From Bacteroidia bacterium (GTDB lineage Bacteria > Bacteroidota > Bacteroidia > J057): a stretch of DNA of 64,000 bases. This document shows, piece after piece, positions 8,188 through 18,551 of this stretch. Made by a program: the position numbers and the translations under genes. The notes under the pieces were generated by a model, which saw only the letters and a list, made by a program, of their open reading frames with translations, searched no databases and was not told the origin of the DNA. Where the stretch lies: NCBI GenBank assembly GCA_030430575.1, contig JAUIKF010000023.1:52297-116296 (forward strand), read 5' to 3'. The stretch's first letter is position 1; every line of letters begins with the position of its first letter.

Positions 8188-11100
8188 ATGCAAAAGTTAT
8201 TTACCTTATTTTCCTTAATCCTTTCTACCTATTTCCTGAATGCTCAGGTAATCAACACCTTTCCCTACACGCAGGATTTTGAATCTTTTAATACTTGTGG
8301 CACAAACTGTGGCGCTTCTTGCACCTTGCTCGCAAGCTCTGGCTGGTCCAATACCTCAGGGGATGACCTGGACTGGATCGTAGATGTGGGGGGAACTACC
8401 TCGGGTTCTACGGGCCCTTCTCAGGACCATAACCCTGGTACCTCTGCGGGCAAATATATTTATGTGGAGGCTTCTTGTAGCGGAACGGGGTTCCCTACCA
8501 AAACGGCTTTATTGATCTCTCCGTATTTTGACTTTTCCCAACAGTCTTCGCCCATTCTGGAATTCTGGAACCACATGTATGGCCAGACGATGGGAACGAT
8601 GCACATAGACGTAGATACTTCTAAATCTGCTACCCCTGTTTGGGTCAATGACATTGTACCAGCCTGGACGAGGAATCAGAATTCTTGGCAGTTCACGAGC
8701 ATTTCGCTAGCTGCTTTTGGGAATAAAGATTCAGTCCGGTTTCGGATTAGGGGAATTACAGGCAGTAATTTTTATTCAGATATGGCGGTGGATGACTTCA
8801 CCATTTTCCAACCCATCCCCAATGATGGGGAGATGAAGGAGATCACTGCGCCCATCAGCGGCTGCGCCGCTGGGACCAATACGCCCGTTTCCATTCGCAT
8901 CGGAAATTTTGGCACCAATACCTTGGACACCATTCCCGTGGCTTATACCGTCAATGGTGGAGCCCTTACCATTGATACCGTATTTATTCCAATCGCTCCA
9001 TTACAAGACACCGTATTTACCTTCACTGTAGGCGCAAACCTTTCAGTTCCAGGCCCTTATACCATTACAGCATTTGTCAATGGCCTCTCTGGAGACACCA
9101 ATAATGCGAATGATACGGCTACGGCGAATATTACCATCTACCCAGTAGCTAGTGTGACGTTTCCGCATCTAGAGGACTTTGAGAGTGGAACAAATGGCTG
9201 GACAAGTGGCGGGAATAATTCCTCCTGGCAGTTTGGTAAGCCTGCCAATACCATCATCAATGCAGCCTCTTCTGGCGACAGCGCCTGGGTGACCAACCTT
9301 ACAGGAAACCACAATGCCAACGAGCGATCTTGGGTCCAAAGCCCTTGTTTTGACTTGAGTTCCCTTTCTTTTCCCCATGTCGAAGTAGATGTCTGGTGGA
9401 ATTGTCAAAATAGCACGGATGGGGCCAATCTGCAGACTTCTGTTGATGGCGGACAGACCTGGCAGATCGTGGGGGCTTCTGGCGACCCTGACAATTGGTA
9501 CACGGACAATACCATCAATGCCAGCCCTGGTGGCAATCAGCATGGCTGGACGGGCAGAAATAGCCAGAATAATGGTTCTGGCGGGTGGAGAAAAGCCATT
9601 CACGAATTGAATGGCCTGGCAGGAGAGCCTAGCGTGATTTTCAGGATGTATTTTGCGTCAAATGGCGGCACCCATGACGAAGGCTTTGGCTTTGACAATT
9701 TCCGTCTATACCAACCAGGCCCCAATGATGTTGGCGTTAATGGCTTGGCAGCTCCTGGCAATGGAAATGCCCTAAGACCTGCCTGTTTTGGGCTTGATAC
9801 AATTAGGGTTTCGGTCAAAAACTATGGTTCAGATACCCTTGACTTTGCCAATTCAAATATTCGTGTGATTTCGGTGGCTACTGGCCCTAGTAGTTCGATA
9901 GACTCAGTGACAATCACATCTGGCACCTTATTGCCAGGTGCATCTCTCCTGGTGACCACCAATGTGAGTTTTAATATGAGCCTGCCGGGCACCTACACCT
10001 TTACAGGCTACACCAAGTATCTCACGGGAGGCCCTGATTCCAACCCCCCGAATGATACCCTTAATCCCATTTCTATCACAAACGGAGCCGTATCCGTTTT
10101 GCCAGGAAGTCCTTTCTTCGAGGATTTTGAAAGCTTCACTACTGGCTCTCCAGGCACGGTTAGAAATGGATGGTACCGTACCACAACGGGGGGATTTCGC
10201 TGGCAGGTAGATAACGCAACCACCTCATCTGGGAGTACAGGACCTAACCGCGACCATACCTTAGGGACAAATGCAGGGAAATATATGTACACAGAAGCCT
10301 CCTCCACAGGTGGGCCAGCGTATTTGTATAGCCCATGTATAGACCTTACAGGCGTCTTAGGGCCCATCATGGAATTCTGGTACCATATGTATGGGGCCAC
10401 CATGGGCAACCTTGTCACTCAGATTTATTCGAATGGGGCTTGGGTCCCTATAGACACCTTGTCAGGTCAGCAGCACGGCGGTAGCGGCGCTGCTTGGACT
10501 AAGCGAACCTTGAGCTTATCTGCTTATGCAGGACAAGTCATCAGACTACGCTTCTGTGGAGAGCGGGGCACGAGTTTTACGGGGGACATGGCAGTGGATG
10601 ATATCAATATCTACGAACCGCAGCCGTATGATTTGGAAATGATTTCCATCGTTTCTCCTGTATCTCCTGGTTGTTCTTATACAGCAGCGGAACCTATTAC
10701 GATCCAATTCACCAACGTGGGGATATTCCCCGTCAATTATGACGATGTAGAAGCGACCTTTACAGTAACTGGGCCACCGAATACAGGGCCTTTGAAGGAT
10801 ACTTTGAGTGGAACAGGCATGATCATGCCTGGGGATACCATTACCTATACCCTCTCGCCTACAGCCAATATGGCCACTTCCACCAATTATACCATTACTT
10901 CCTCGATAGACTTAACTGCTATTTCTGGATTTACGGATGGCGCCCCAATCAATAATTTTGATACGACTACGGTCATTCCAGGCCTGAGTGGCACCTTTAC
11001 CATCGATGCCGGTTCACCCCCTAGCAGCACCAATTTCCAGACCTTTGCTGCTGCGCACACTGAGATGCGGACTTTTGGGATTTGTGGGCCTGTCGTTTTC

Positions 11101-14100
11101 AACGTCGTAGCGGGCTCAGGTCCATATCAGGAGCAAGTCCTGTTTGATGCGATTCCAGGCGCTTCGGCGACTAATACCATCACTTTTGATGGAGGACCTA
11201 TGATGGAGACGGTATATGTGAATACCACCACTAATGGGCAGCGGGCGGTATTCAAATTGCGAAATGGCGCCAGTCATTATGTTTTGAAGCGATTGACGAT
11301 TCTCAATTATGGGACGAACTGGGGAGTTGGTGTGCATATCCGAGCAGCATCGGATTATAATACGATTGATTCTTGCTTGATCATGGTGGATACCACCTTT
11401 AATAGGACTAGTACCAACTTTGTGGGGATCCAAATGGCAGGCAATGCAGCTACCAGTACCATTAACTCTGCTGATCATACCCTGATTATCAACAATACCA
11501 TCCGCAGCGGCTATTATGGGGTGTCTATGACCAATGTCAGCACCACAGATTTTGCCACCAATAACCGCATCATCAACAATGTCTTTGACAACCAATACGC
11601 CTATGGCATTCGCTCTTATTATCAACATGCACCTGAGATACGCAACAACCATATCAGCCTTAGACATGCGCAAGGCACGATTGGGTACGGCATCTATCTG
11701 GGGTATTCTGATTCTTTTAGGGTGGAGGCAAATTACATCCAAGATCCTAAGACCTACGGGATTTATATGTTCAATGCCAATAATGCGACAAGAAGTACAG
11801 GCCGTGCCAACGTGATCAATAACATGATCTATGGCGTTTATAAATCTGGAACGCCTTATGGGATGTTCTTATCCTCAAATACGGCTAATATTAATTTCTA
11901 CAATAATTCCATCGCTGTGACCTCTGGCAATGGACGAGGAATGTATACCACGACGACTGGGGTGTCAGGCTTGGATGTGCGAAATAACTCTTTTGCGACT
12001 TTCAATGTGGGGAATAATGGGCGCGCAGTATATGTACTCGATTCCACTTCCTTTTCCTTTTTTGACTATAACAATTTCTACAATAGTGGGCGAAATGAAC
12101 TCATCTTCCTAGATGGGCGTCAAGTGACTCAAGCCGACTACAACGGCGCGGGTGGATATAATGTACTTTCGTCTCAAGGCGATCCTCTTTACCTAGATCC
12201 CTTTACTGACCTGCATTTGAAATCGTCGCCTTTGTGGGATAGTGGAAATAATGCGGTAGGGGTAGCAACAGACATTGATGGAGATTCGCGTCCTGGATTT
12301 GGGGGATTAATTGTCGATATAGGCGCAGATGAATTTGATCCGCCCGCGAAGGAAGCTGAATTGGCATTGATCCTAACACCCAATTCCGGCTGCAGCATGT
12401 CTGGGACCGAACTGGTGACTGTTCAGATCAAAAACAATGGGCGGGATACCTTGAAGCAAGTGAATGTGAGTTATTCGCTTAATGGGGCTACGCCTATCAC
12501 TGAGACTGCCATAGTCTCTATCCCAAGTCGTGGCACTGCGAATTATACCTTTACTACAACGGCCAATTTGGCCACCTTGGGCAGTTATCAGTTTGATATT
12601 TGGTTGAGTGTAGTAGGCGATACGTGTTTTGTTAATGACTCTATCTTTGGGCATATCGTGGACAATGCACCTGTGGTGAACATGTTCCCACATACCGAGT
12701 CCTTCGAAAATGGACCCGCAGGATGGGTCGCTGGTGGTACCAATAGTACTTGGCAATTGGGCCAGCCCGTAGGAGCAGTGATTGACACGGCTTATCACGG
12801 AATAAAGGCCTGGATGACGGATACGACGGGTTTTTATCAGCATAATTCTTGTTCTTATGTGCTCAGTCCTTGTTACGACTTGTCTACCCTCGGCCTGCCT
12901 GAAATCAGGATGGGCATTTGGTACGACTCCTGGTCTACTGCGGATGGCACGGTGCTACAGGCTACCGTAGATTCGGGTCGGACTTGGACGACCATAGGGA
13001 CGATGAATGCAGTAGGAAGCAGCAATTGGTACAATGCGACGGCTGGTGGCGGTGGGCCTATCACCTGCCTCAACCAGGCGGATCGCTGGACGGGGCGTGC
13101 TGCCACGAATAATGGCAGCGGTGGATGGCTATTGGCGACTGCAGAAGCGCCCAATCTTGCGGGAGAGCCTGAAGTACGCTTTCGCGTATTCTTCAGTTCC
13201 AATGGCACTTCCAATGCGAATTCTGATGGCTTTGCATTTGATGCCTTCTCGGTTCGAGACCTTCCTCCCAAAAATGTGGGCGCAGTGAGCCTCATCGAGC
13301 CGATGGATGGCGCTTGTGGAGACAGCTCGACGGTAATAGCTGTCACCATTGAGAATTTTGGTTCCCAGGCCCAACATAACATCCCCGTCGTCGTCAGGGT
13401 AGACACCAGTGGAACTACCATCGCTTCGGTGAATGCCATTTATACAGATACCCTTCAGGTCAAGCAGTTAGACACTTTGATTGTGGGAACTTTTAATTCC
13501 GCTGCGGGTGGCAGTTTCAATTTTACCCTATATACCAACCACCTCGGCGACTTGGACAATACCAATGACACAGCTTTTACAACGGGTGTCATCATCAATC
13601 CTATTCCTGCCCCTCCAACAGTGGTTAATGATACCTTGTGTGCCCCTGATTCGACCGTGCTTTACATTCTCCCCGATTCAGGCTTCACCTATATGTGGTA
13701 TGATTCAGCGGTGGGAGGAAATATGATAGCCGGAGATACAACACATTTCCAAACGCCCTATCTGACAGCTACCACGACCTATTATGTACAAGCGATGGAT
13801 GGTTCGGGCGGGCCTGGCTGTCTGAGGATTACTGAACTTAACCTTACGGGGACTGACGTCCTTGAGATCCAGAACATGACCAACGGCACCATAGATGCCA
13901 CCGGCTGGGTAGCTGCAATAAGTGATTCTTATACCAATATCAATACGGTCAACTCTGACCTATGGAACCTCGGTTCATTTGCTGGAGGTGCCGTTGAATA
14001 CCGTTCAGATGCCACAGGGCCCAATTATTGGGGCAGTAATATGTTCTGGAACCAGTCTGGTAGTCCCGGCTGGGCGATGATCATCGACGATCAAGGCAAT

Positions 14101-15747
14101 GTCGTAGACGCCATTTTCTTCCAGTGGTCAGCGGCCAATATAGCCAACTTTAATGCTACGATTAATGGATTCACCATTACTGCAGCTGACATCCCATGGT
14201 TTGGGGCAGGTACCTCTACCTCTTCTAATCCTGGCGTTCTTTCACGAACAGGCGCTACCGATAATGACGATGCTACTGACTGGTCCCTCACCCAAGCTGC
14301 CAGCACTGGCCAGACCAATGCGAACCTTTCATTGCCTTTCACTGGATGTGGCGGTGGAAGTGGCTGCTTTAGCCCAAGAACCCCGATTACAGCGATTATT
14401 TCAGCGCCTGTGCCTGTAGACTTAGGCCCCGACAGGGTGACCTGTGGCAGTGCGATGCTTGATGCAGGGGCAGGATTTTTGGGATATAGGTGGAATACAG
14501 GCGATACGACCCAAATGATCAATGCCTCCGCTACCGGGGTGTATGATGTCGTCGTGACCAATACAGATGGCTGTGTGGGGCATGATACGGTGATTGTGAA
14601 TATCAGCCCCAGTCCTACGGTTGATTTGGGGCCAGATACCACGATTTGTGGGTCTATTTTACTTGACGCTGGCAATGTCGGCTCGACATTCGCCTGGCAA
14701 GACGGCTCCAATTCGCAGACCTACCTGGCTACCAGTTCCAGTCGCTATACTGTGACCGTCACCAATTCCTTCCAATGCTCTTCTACTGACACCGTTGATT
14801 TGGTGATCAACCCTGTCCCAGTAGTCGATTTGGGCTTCAATCGGACGGAATGTGATGAGGCGACTTTAAGTGCCAATAACCCAGGATTTGGGGTGCTCTG
14901 GTCTACCAGTGATACGGTTCAGGACATCACCGTGACTACTTCTGGGAACTATTCTGTGACCGTGACAGATCCTTCAACGGGCTGTTTTACGATAGACTCT
15001 GTAAACCTCACCATTGCGGGTTCTCCTACTGTAGATTTAGGAGCAGATACCACTATTTGTGACGGGGACCCATTGGTGCTCGACGCGGGCAATCCAGGGG
15101 GCACTTACCTCTGGTCTACCGGAGGTACAGGTCAGACAGAGACTGTGACCACTTCTGGGACTATTTCAGTGATGGTAACAGACATCAATGGCTGTGAAGG
15201 CACAGATACCATCATGGTCGACACAGAACCTATCGCTACCGCTGACTTCTCGGTCCGCCAAGTAGTCGGTAGCCTGACTTTTGATTTCACCAACCTCTCA
15301 ACTGGTGGAGCTAACCAAACCTTCTCCTGGACCTTTGGAGATGGGAGTAGTGATACCAGCAAAGATCCTAGTCATACCTATGCGTTTGATGGGAATTATA
15401 TCGTCTGCCTGACGATCACAGATGCCTGTGGAGATTCTACGATATGTGACACCATTACAGTCAGCTTGGTCAATTCCCTTGATGGCAATCAGTTGGCGAG
15501 CCATATTCAACTCTTCCCCAATCCTTCGGATGGGAAGGTATTTGTGGCCTTTGACGGCCTCAATGAGGAAGTGAAGATCAGTATCACGGATATTCGTGGT
15601 CGTATGATCCTTAAGCGAATGGTCAGTCGATTTGAGCAACAATCAGCGACCGAACTTGATCTCCGAGAAGAGGCAGAAGGGGTATACCTCATTCACTTCG
15701 AGGTAGGGGACCAGAAACTGACGCAAAAGCTGGTCTTGAAGCATTAG
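8188..15747 (+). CDS. Giant multidomain cell-surface protein (MAM-like, beta-helix, Ig-like and PKD domains) with T9SS sorting domain
   Basis: A 2519-residue secreted protein. Approximate layout: signal peptide 1-20; MAM/jelly-roll-like domains 25-213, 326-510, 642-812 and 1500-1690, each starting with a F-x-(E/Q)-(D/S)-F-E motif and separated by CARDB-like segments rich in GTNTLD or GSDTLD; a right-handed beta-helix 1010-1290 rich in NNxI and YGI repeats; an Ig-like module about 1810-1875; a lamin-tail-like domain about 1880-2050; four Ig-like repeats starting VDLGxDxTxC at about 2076, 2146, 2212 and 2281; a PKD domain (WTFGDGSSD) about 2350-2435; and a T9SS type A sorting domain at the end (LFPNPSDGKVFV ... 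LTQKLVLKH). It is probably an adhesin or glycan-binding surface protein; no catalytic site was recognised. Confidence 0.9.
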   Translation: MQKLFTLFSLILSTYFLNAQVINTFPYTQDFESFNTCGTNCGASCTLLASSGWSNTSGDDLDWIVDVGGTTSGSTGPSQDHNPGTSAGKYIYVEASCSGTGFPTKTALLISPYFDFSQQSSPILEFWNHMYGQTMGTMHIDVDTSKSATPVWVNDIVPAWTRNQNSWQFTSISLAAFGNKDSVRFRIRGITGSNFYSDMAVDDFTIFQPIPNDGEMKEITAPISGCAAGTNTPVSIRIGNFGTNTLDTIPVAYTVNGGALTIDTVFIPIAPLQDTVFTFTVGANLSVPGPYTITAFVNGLSGDTNNANDTATANITIYPVASVTFPHLEDFESGTNGWTSGGNNSSWQFGKPANTIINAASSGDSAWVTNLTGNHNANERSWVQSPCFDLSSLSFPHVEVDVWWNCQNSTDGANLQTSVDGGQTWQIVGASGDPDNWYTDNTINASPGGNQHGWTGRNSQNNGSGGWRKAIHELNGLAGEPSVIFRMYFASNGGTHDEGFGFDNFRLYQPGPNDVGVNGLAAPGNGNALRPACFGLDTIRVSVKNYGSDTLDFANSNIRVISVATGPSSSIDSVTITSGTLLPGASLLVTTNVSFNMSLPGTYTFTGYTKYLTGGPDSNPPNDTLNPISITNGAVSVLPGSPFFEDFESFTTGSPGTVRNGWYRTTTGGFRWQVDNATTSSGSTGPNRDHTLGTNAGKYMYTEASSTGGPAYLYSPCIDLTGVLGPIMEFWYHMYGATMGNLVTQIYSNGAWVPIDTLSGQQHGGSGAAWTKRTLSLSAYAGQVIRLRFCGERGTSFTGDMAVDDINIYEPQPYDLEMISIVSPVSPGCSYTAAEPITIQFTNVGIFPVNYDDVEATFTVTGPPNTGPLKDTLSGTGMIMPGDTITYTLSPTANMATSTNYTITSSIDLTAISGFTDGAPINNFDTTTVIPGLSGTFTIDAGSPPSSTNFQTFAAAHTEMRTFGICGPVVFNVVAGSGPYQEQVLFDAIPGASATNTITFDGGPMMETVYVNTTTNGQRAVFKLRNGASHYVLKRLTILNYGTNWGVGVHIRAASDYNTIDSCLIMVDTTFNRTSTNFVGIQMAGNAATSTINSADHTLIINNTIRSGYYGVSMTNVSTTDFATNNRIINNVFDNQYAYGIRSYYQHAPEIRNNHISLRHAQGTIGYGIYLGYSDSFRVEANYIQDPKTYGIYMFNANNATRSTGRANVINNMIYGVYKSGTPYGMFLSSNTANINFYNNSIAVTSGNGRGMYTTTTGVSGLDVRNNSFATFNVGNNGRAVYVLDSTSFSFFDYNNFYNSGRNELIFLDGRQVTQADYNGAGGYNVLSSQGDPLYLDPFTDLHLKSSPLWDSGNNAVGVATDIDGDSRPGFGGLIVDIGADEFDPPAKEAELALILTPNSGCSMSGTELVTVQIKNNGRDTLKQVNVSYSLNGATPITETAIVSIPSRGTANYTFTTTANLATLGSYQFDIWLSVVGDTCFVNDSIFGHIVDNAPVVNMFPHTESFENGPAGWVAGGTNSTWQLGQPVGAVIDTAYHGIKAWMTDTTGFYQHNSCSYVLSPCYDLSTLGLPEIRMGIWYDSWSTADGTVLQATVDSGRTWTTIGTMNAVGSSNWYNATAGGGGPITCLNQADRWTGRAATNNGSGGWLLATAEAPNLAGEPEVRFRVFFSSNGTSNANSDGFAFDAFSVRDLPPKNVGAVSLIEPMDGACGDSSTVIAVTIENFGSQAQHNIPVVVRVDTSGTTIASVNAIYTDTLQVKQLDTLIVGTFNSAAGGSFNFTLYTNHLGDLDNTNDTAFTTGVIINPIPAPPTVVNDTLCAPDSTVLYILPDSGFTYMWYDSAVGGNMIAGDTTHFQTPYLTATTTYYVQAMDGSGGPGCLRITELNLTGTDVLEIQNMTNGTIDATGWVAAISDSYTNINTVNSDLWNLGSFAGGAVEYRSDATGPNYWGSNMFWNQSGSPGWAMIIDDQGNVVDAIFFQWSAANIANFNATINGFTITAADIPWFGAGTSTSSNPGVLSRTGATDNDDATDWSLTQAASTGQTNANLSLPFTGCGGGSGCFSPRTPITAIISAPVPVDLGPDRVTCGSAMLDAGAGFLGYRWNTGDTTQMINASATGVYDVVVTNTDGCVGHDTVIVNISPSPTVDLGPDTTICGSILLDAGNVGSTFAWQDGSNSQTYLATSSSRYTVTVTNSFQCSSTDTVDLVINPVPVVDLGFNRTECDEATLSANNPGFGVLWSTSDTVQDITVTTSGNYSVTVTDPSTGCFTIDSVNLTIAGSPTVDLGADTTICDGDPLVLDAGNPGGTYLWSTGGTGQTETVTTSGTISVMVTDINGCEGTDTIMVDTEPIATADFSVRQVVGSLTFDFTNLSTGGANQTFSWTFGDGSSDTSKDPSHTYAFDGNYIVCLTITDACGDSTICDTITVSLVNSLDGNQLASHIQLFPNPSDGKVFVAFDGLNEEVKISITDIRGRMILKRMVSRFEQQSATELDLREEAEGVYLIHFEVGDQKLTQKLVLKH

Positions 15748-15786
15748 TGCTTATCTGTAGGGGATTAAGAGGTTGATTTTGATCGT

Positions 15787-15826
15787 TTGGATGTAGGGAC
15801 AGGACATGTCCTGTCCCTACATCCAA
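15787..15826. repeat. Perfect 40-bp palindrome between convergent genes
   Basis: Positions 15787-15826 are a perfect inverted repeat centred on ACATGT, with arms containing GGATGTAGGGACAGGA. It lies between the convergent ends of the giant surface protein (15747) and the desaturase (15855), where it could act as a bidirectional terminator. Its sequence style resembles dispersed GTAGGGACAGG-type palindromes found in several bacterial groups (recollection, not checked). Confidence 0.85.
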
Positions 15827-15854
15827 CATCTCTTTTAATTTTTGGACGCAAAAA

Positions 15855-16589
15855 TTAAGCGGGCACTTTTTTCATCTGAATAATCCCCAGTTTATTGAAC
15901 AGGCGGATAACCGGGTAAATCGGATCAAACTCAAACCATTTTACCCCAAAATTAGGGCTGCTACTATGCTTGTGATGATTATTGTGAAAGCCTTCCCCCA
16001 GCATCAATATATCTATGGGAAAGAGGTTTTTGGAGGTGTCTGCCAATTCATAGTTTCGGTAGCCGTATTTGTGGGCAAACCAGTTGATGATCACCCCATG
16101 AACAGCGCCCATCATAAAGTGAATCGGTAGGAGCAAATACATCCACCAGTGCGTCGCAAAAGCCAGGTAGAAAGCAACATAAATAGCCATCCATACTGCC
16201 TTAGACCCCCTGCTATGGGCGATTTTCTCAAAAGAATCCCAACGAGGGATACCCTTCATAAATCGCGATTCCACATCTGCTTGCCGCCTGTAGATGGAAC
16301 TATAAATTCGAATAGTCCGCATCATGAGTGCAAAAATATTTTTCTGATAGGTAGGCGAATGTGGATCGTGCTCAGTATCTGTATGAGCGTGGTGCATTCG
16401 GTGCAAAATGGCATAGGCATAAGGACTCAGATAGGAAGAGCCTTGGAGCAAATAAGACACTATAAAAAACACTTTTTCCCATGTTTTTGACATATCGAAC
16501 ATCCGGTGTGCTGCATATCTATGGTGAAAAAAGGATTGACAAAACAAGGACAAATACCAATGAAGAATAAGGAAAACCAGTATGATCAT
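15855..16589 (-). CDS. Membrane fatty acid (acyl-CoA-type) desaturase
   Basis: A 244-residue integral membrane di-iron desaturase. The three histidine boxes are visible: HHRYAAH (22-28), HRMHH (63-67) and HNNHH (202-206), with hydrophobic segments at about 1-20, 43-58 and 132-165. Family members introduce a double bond into acyl chains to adjust membrane fluidity. The protein is slightly short at the N-terminus compared with delta-9 desaturases, but all metal-ligand boxes are present. The gene stands alone, with 209 bp of non-coding DNA separating it from the pentapeptide-repeat gene upstream. Confidence 0.92.
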   Translation of the reverse strand: MIILVFLILHWYLSLFCQSFFHHRYAAHRMFDMSKTWEKVFFIVSYLLQGSSYLSPYAYAILHRMHHAHTDTEHDPHSPTYQKNIFALMMRTIRIYSSIYRRQADVESRFMKGIPRWDSFEKIAHSRGSKAVWMAIYVAFYLAFATHWWMYLLLPIHFMMGAVHGVIINWFAHKYGYRNYELADTSKNLFPIDILMLGEGFHNNHHKHSSSPNFGVKWFEFDPIYPVIRLFNKLGIIQMKKVPA

Positions 16590-16798
16590 TTTCTGTAAGT
16601 AAAGAGGATAGGTAAATAAAAAGGAGGGCTATGACGAATATGGCTATGGGATAGAAACTCATCTTATCGCACTGATTGTCAATCAGTTGCAAGATTCTTT
16701 GTTAATCTAATAGCCAACAAGCTGAAGGAGGATGCCCAGTGAGGCAAAATTATTTGTATCTATCCGGGCCCAATATAACAAAGGATTCCCGTTCTCCC

Positions 16799-17368
16799 TT
16801 ATTCTATTATTATTTCATAAGCTTTCAGGAGTCCCCGAATTCCCGATAATGAGAATTTTGCTCCTTTTATTCCATTATGTTCTGGATGAAATGTATAGTT
16901 GGTCGCTGTTCGAAAGTCAGCATTTTTAAGGGTCGTATGCTCAAAAGTGGCCCCTTGGAGGTCGCAATTGTCAAACACGAACTCTGAAAGGTCAGCCCCT
17001 TCGAAGTCCACGTCATGGAGTTGACAGTCAGCTAATTTCACTGTTTTTAGCATCATCCCATGAAAAGAGGAAGCAGTGAATAAACAGCCTTCACACCGCA
17101 TAGAAAAGCCAAAAGAATGGCAATCTTCAAAGTGTAAACCAATCAATTTGCATTCTTTGAAATATACCTCCCGAAGAGCCGTCTGGTTGAGCACAGAAAG
17201 ACTGAAGTCACAGTTCACAAATTCACATTCGATGAATTTTCGATCAGACAAGTCTACTTTGGCGAAACTACAGTTGACAAAAGTGCATTCTTCATAATGC
17301 CCAATTGTCACATCGTCAGCAGAGAAATCAATTCCTTTGTAGGATTCTAATTCAAATAATGGGATCAT
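16799..17368 (-). CDS. Pentapeptide-repeat protein
   Basis: A 189-residue protein made largely of A(D/N)Lxx-type pentapeptide repeats (for example FVNCSFAKVDLSDRKF and LQGATFEHTTLKNADF) that fold as a right-handed quadrilateral beta-helix. Size and overall look are close to the Qnr/McbG group, some of which protect DNA gyrase, but many housekeeping relatives have no known role. Its ATG lies inside the 3' end of the antiporter gene (17-bp overlap), so the two are co-transcribed and likely translationally coupled. The lanthipeptide cluster starts about 1.5 kb away on the opposite strand; a link is speculative. Confidence 0.85.
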   Translation of the reverse strand: MIPLFELESYKGIDFSADDVTIGHYEECTFVNCSFAKVDLSDRKFIECEFVNCDFSLSVLNQTALREVYFKECKLIGLHFEDCHSFGFSMRCEGCLFTASSFHGMMLKTVKLADCQLHDVDFEGADLSEFVFDNCDLQGATFEHTTLKNADFRTATNYTFHPEHNGIKGAKFSLSGIRGLLKAYEIIIE

Positions 17369-18551
17369 GAGAATTATTTTTATTCCCCTTCACCAAAATC
17401 AATTTCTCTGTAATCAATATCCAAAAAGGACTGATAATCAGCGTCAAGGAGATTAAACTAATGGTAAATTGATACCCATACTGACCAATAATATCTAAGT
17501 GAAAGGCTGAAGAACTCAGCAGAAAACTCAATTCGCCAATTTGTGCTAGCAAAGCTCCACCAAGCAAGGCCTCTCGCCAAGTCAAGGAAAATAACCGGAG
17601 GATGAAGGCATTGATAAGGTGATTGGTGATATAGACAAAAAATAGGATGATGGCTATCAGAAAGGCATTTTGGTAAATGAATGTAAAGTCAATTTGAAGC
17701 CCTATGCTGATAAAGAAGAAAGCCACAAACAGGACGCGAAAAGCATGCAAGGTGTTGTGAATCCACTTGGTGCTTTTTGCAGCATGCATGATCATGCCCC
17801 CCACAAAAGCACCCAAGGCAGGCGAAAGGCCAAATAGAGAAGCCAGTAAGGCGCCACCAAAGCAGAAAAATATCGCTACAAAGACTTGAAATTCATGATC
17901 GTTCTTGATGCTTTTGGAAAAAGGGAGTTTGACTGTCTGTTTGAAATAAATATAGACCAAGACAGCAATGATCAACATACCGCCCCCAATCATCAAAATG
18001 ATATTCCCAGTAGGTTCTGAGGTGCCTCCTAGAAAAGAAGTGATGATCAAAAGCGGGACAACGATGATGTCTTGGGTCAGTAAGATACTCAGCACATTCT
18101 TCCCGATAGGGGAATCTACCAATTGCTTATCTTCCAATAATTTGATGATCACGGCCGAGCTACTCAGCGCGATGACAAATCCCAGGACGATAGAACGAGC
18201 GAGCTTCCAATCGGCAAAGTATCCAATCGCGTAAATGATCAGCACACTTAAACCCACCTGAATCAACGTGCCAAAAACGGCGATTTTCCATCGCTTCACC
18301 AGTTCAGGTAAACTGATTTCCATCCCAATAAAAAACATCAGGAGGATAATCCCTATTTCTCCCAGATGGTGAATGGATTCCTTATCCTCGATCATGCCTA
18401 GGCCTTGTTCTCCCAATACCACCCCAATCAAAATATACCCTATGATATAGGGCTGTTTCATTTTTTTGAGCAACAGGCCGATCAGGATCGCCAAAATGGC
18501 GAGAAGGGAAGCAAAACCTACAATGGGGTCTAGTTTGGTGAAAAGGAGCAT
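17352..18551 (-). CDS. Kef-type cation:proton antiporter (CPA2 family)
   Basis: A 399-residue polytopic membrane protein with about 11-12 hydrophobic segments. Characteristic stretches include YIIGYILIGVVLG, LLMFFIGMEISLPEL, ALSSSAVIIKLLEDK and GALLAQIGELSFLLSS, matching the Na+/H+ or K+/H+ exchanger domain of KefB/KefC-like proteins. No TrkA-N nucleotide-binding domain follows, so this is the short, membrane-only type. It would exchange monovalent cations for protons across the inner membrane. It is the first gene of a two-gene unit with the overlapping pentapeptide-repeat gene. Confidence 0.92.
   Translation of the reverse strand: MLLFTKLDPIVGFASLLAILAILIGLLLKKMKQPYIIGYILIGVVLGEQGLGMIEDKESIHHLGEIGIILLMFFIGMEISLPELVKRWKIAVFGTLIQVGLSVLIIYAIGYFADWKLARSIVLGFVIALSSSAVIIKLLEDKQLVDSPIGKNVLSILLTQDIIVVPLLIITSFLGGTSEPTGNIILMIGGGMLIIAVLVYIYFKQTVKLPFSKSIKNDHEFQVFVAIFFCFGGALLASLFGLSPALGAFVGGMIMHAAKSTKWIHNTLHAFRVLFVAFFFISIGLQIDFTFIYQNAFLIAIILFFVYITNHLINAFILRLFSLTWREALLGGALLAQIGELSFLLSSSAFHLDIIGQYGYQFTISLISLTLIISPFWILITEKLILVKGNKNNSHDPII

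Noticed and set aside
11116..13439. Minus-strand frames of 156-208 codons inside the giant surface-protein gene
   Set aside because: Antisense shadows of repetitive coding sequence rich in ACC/AAT codons.
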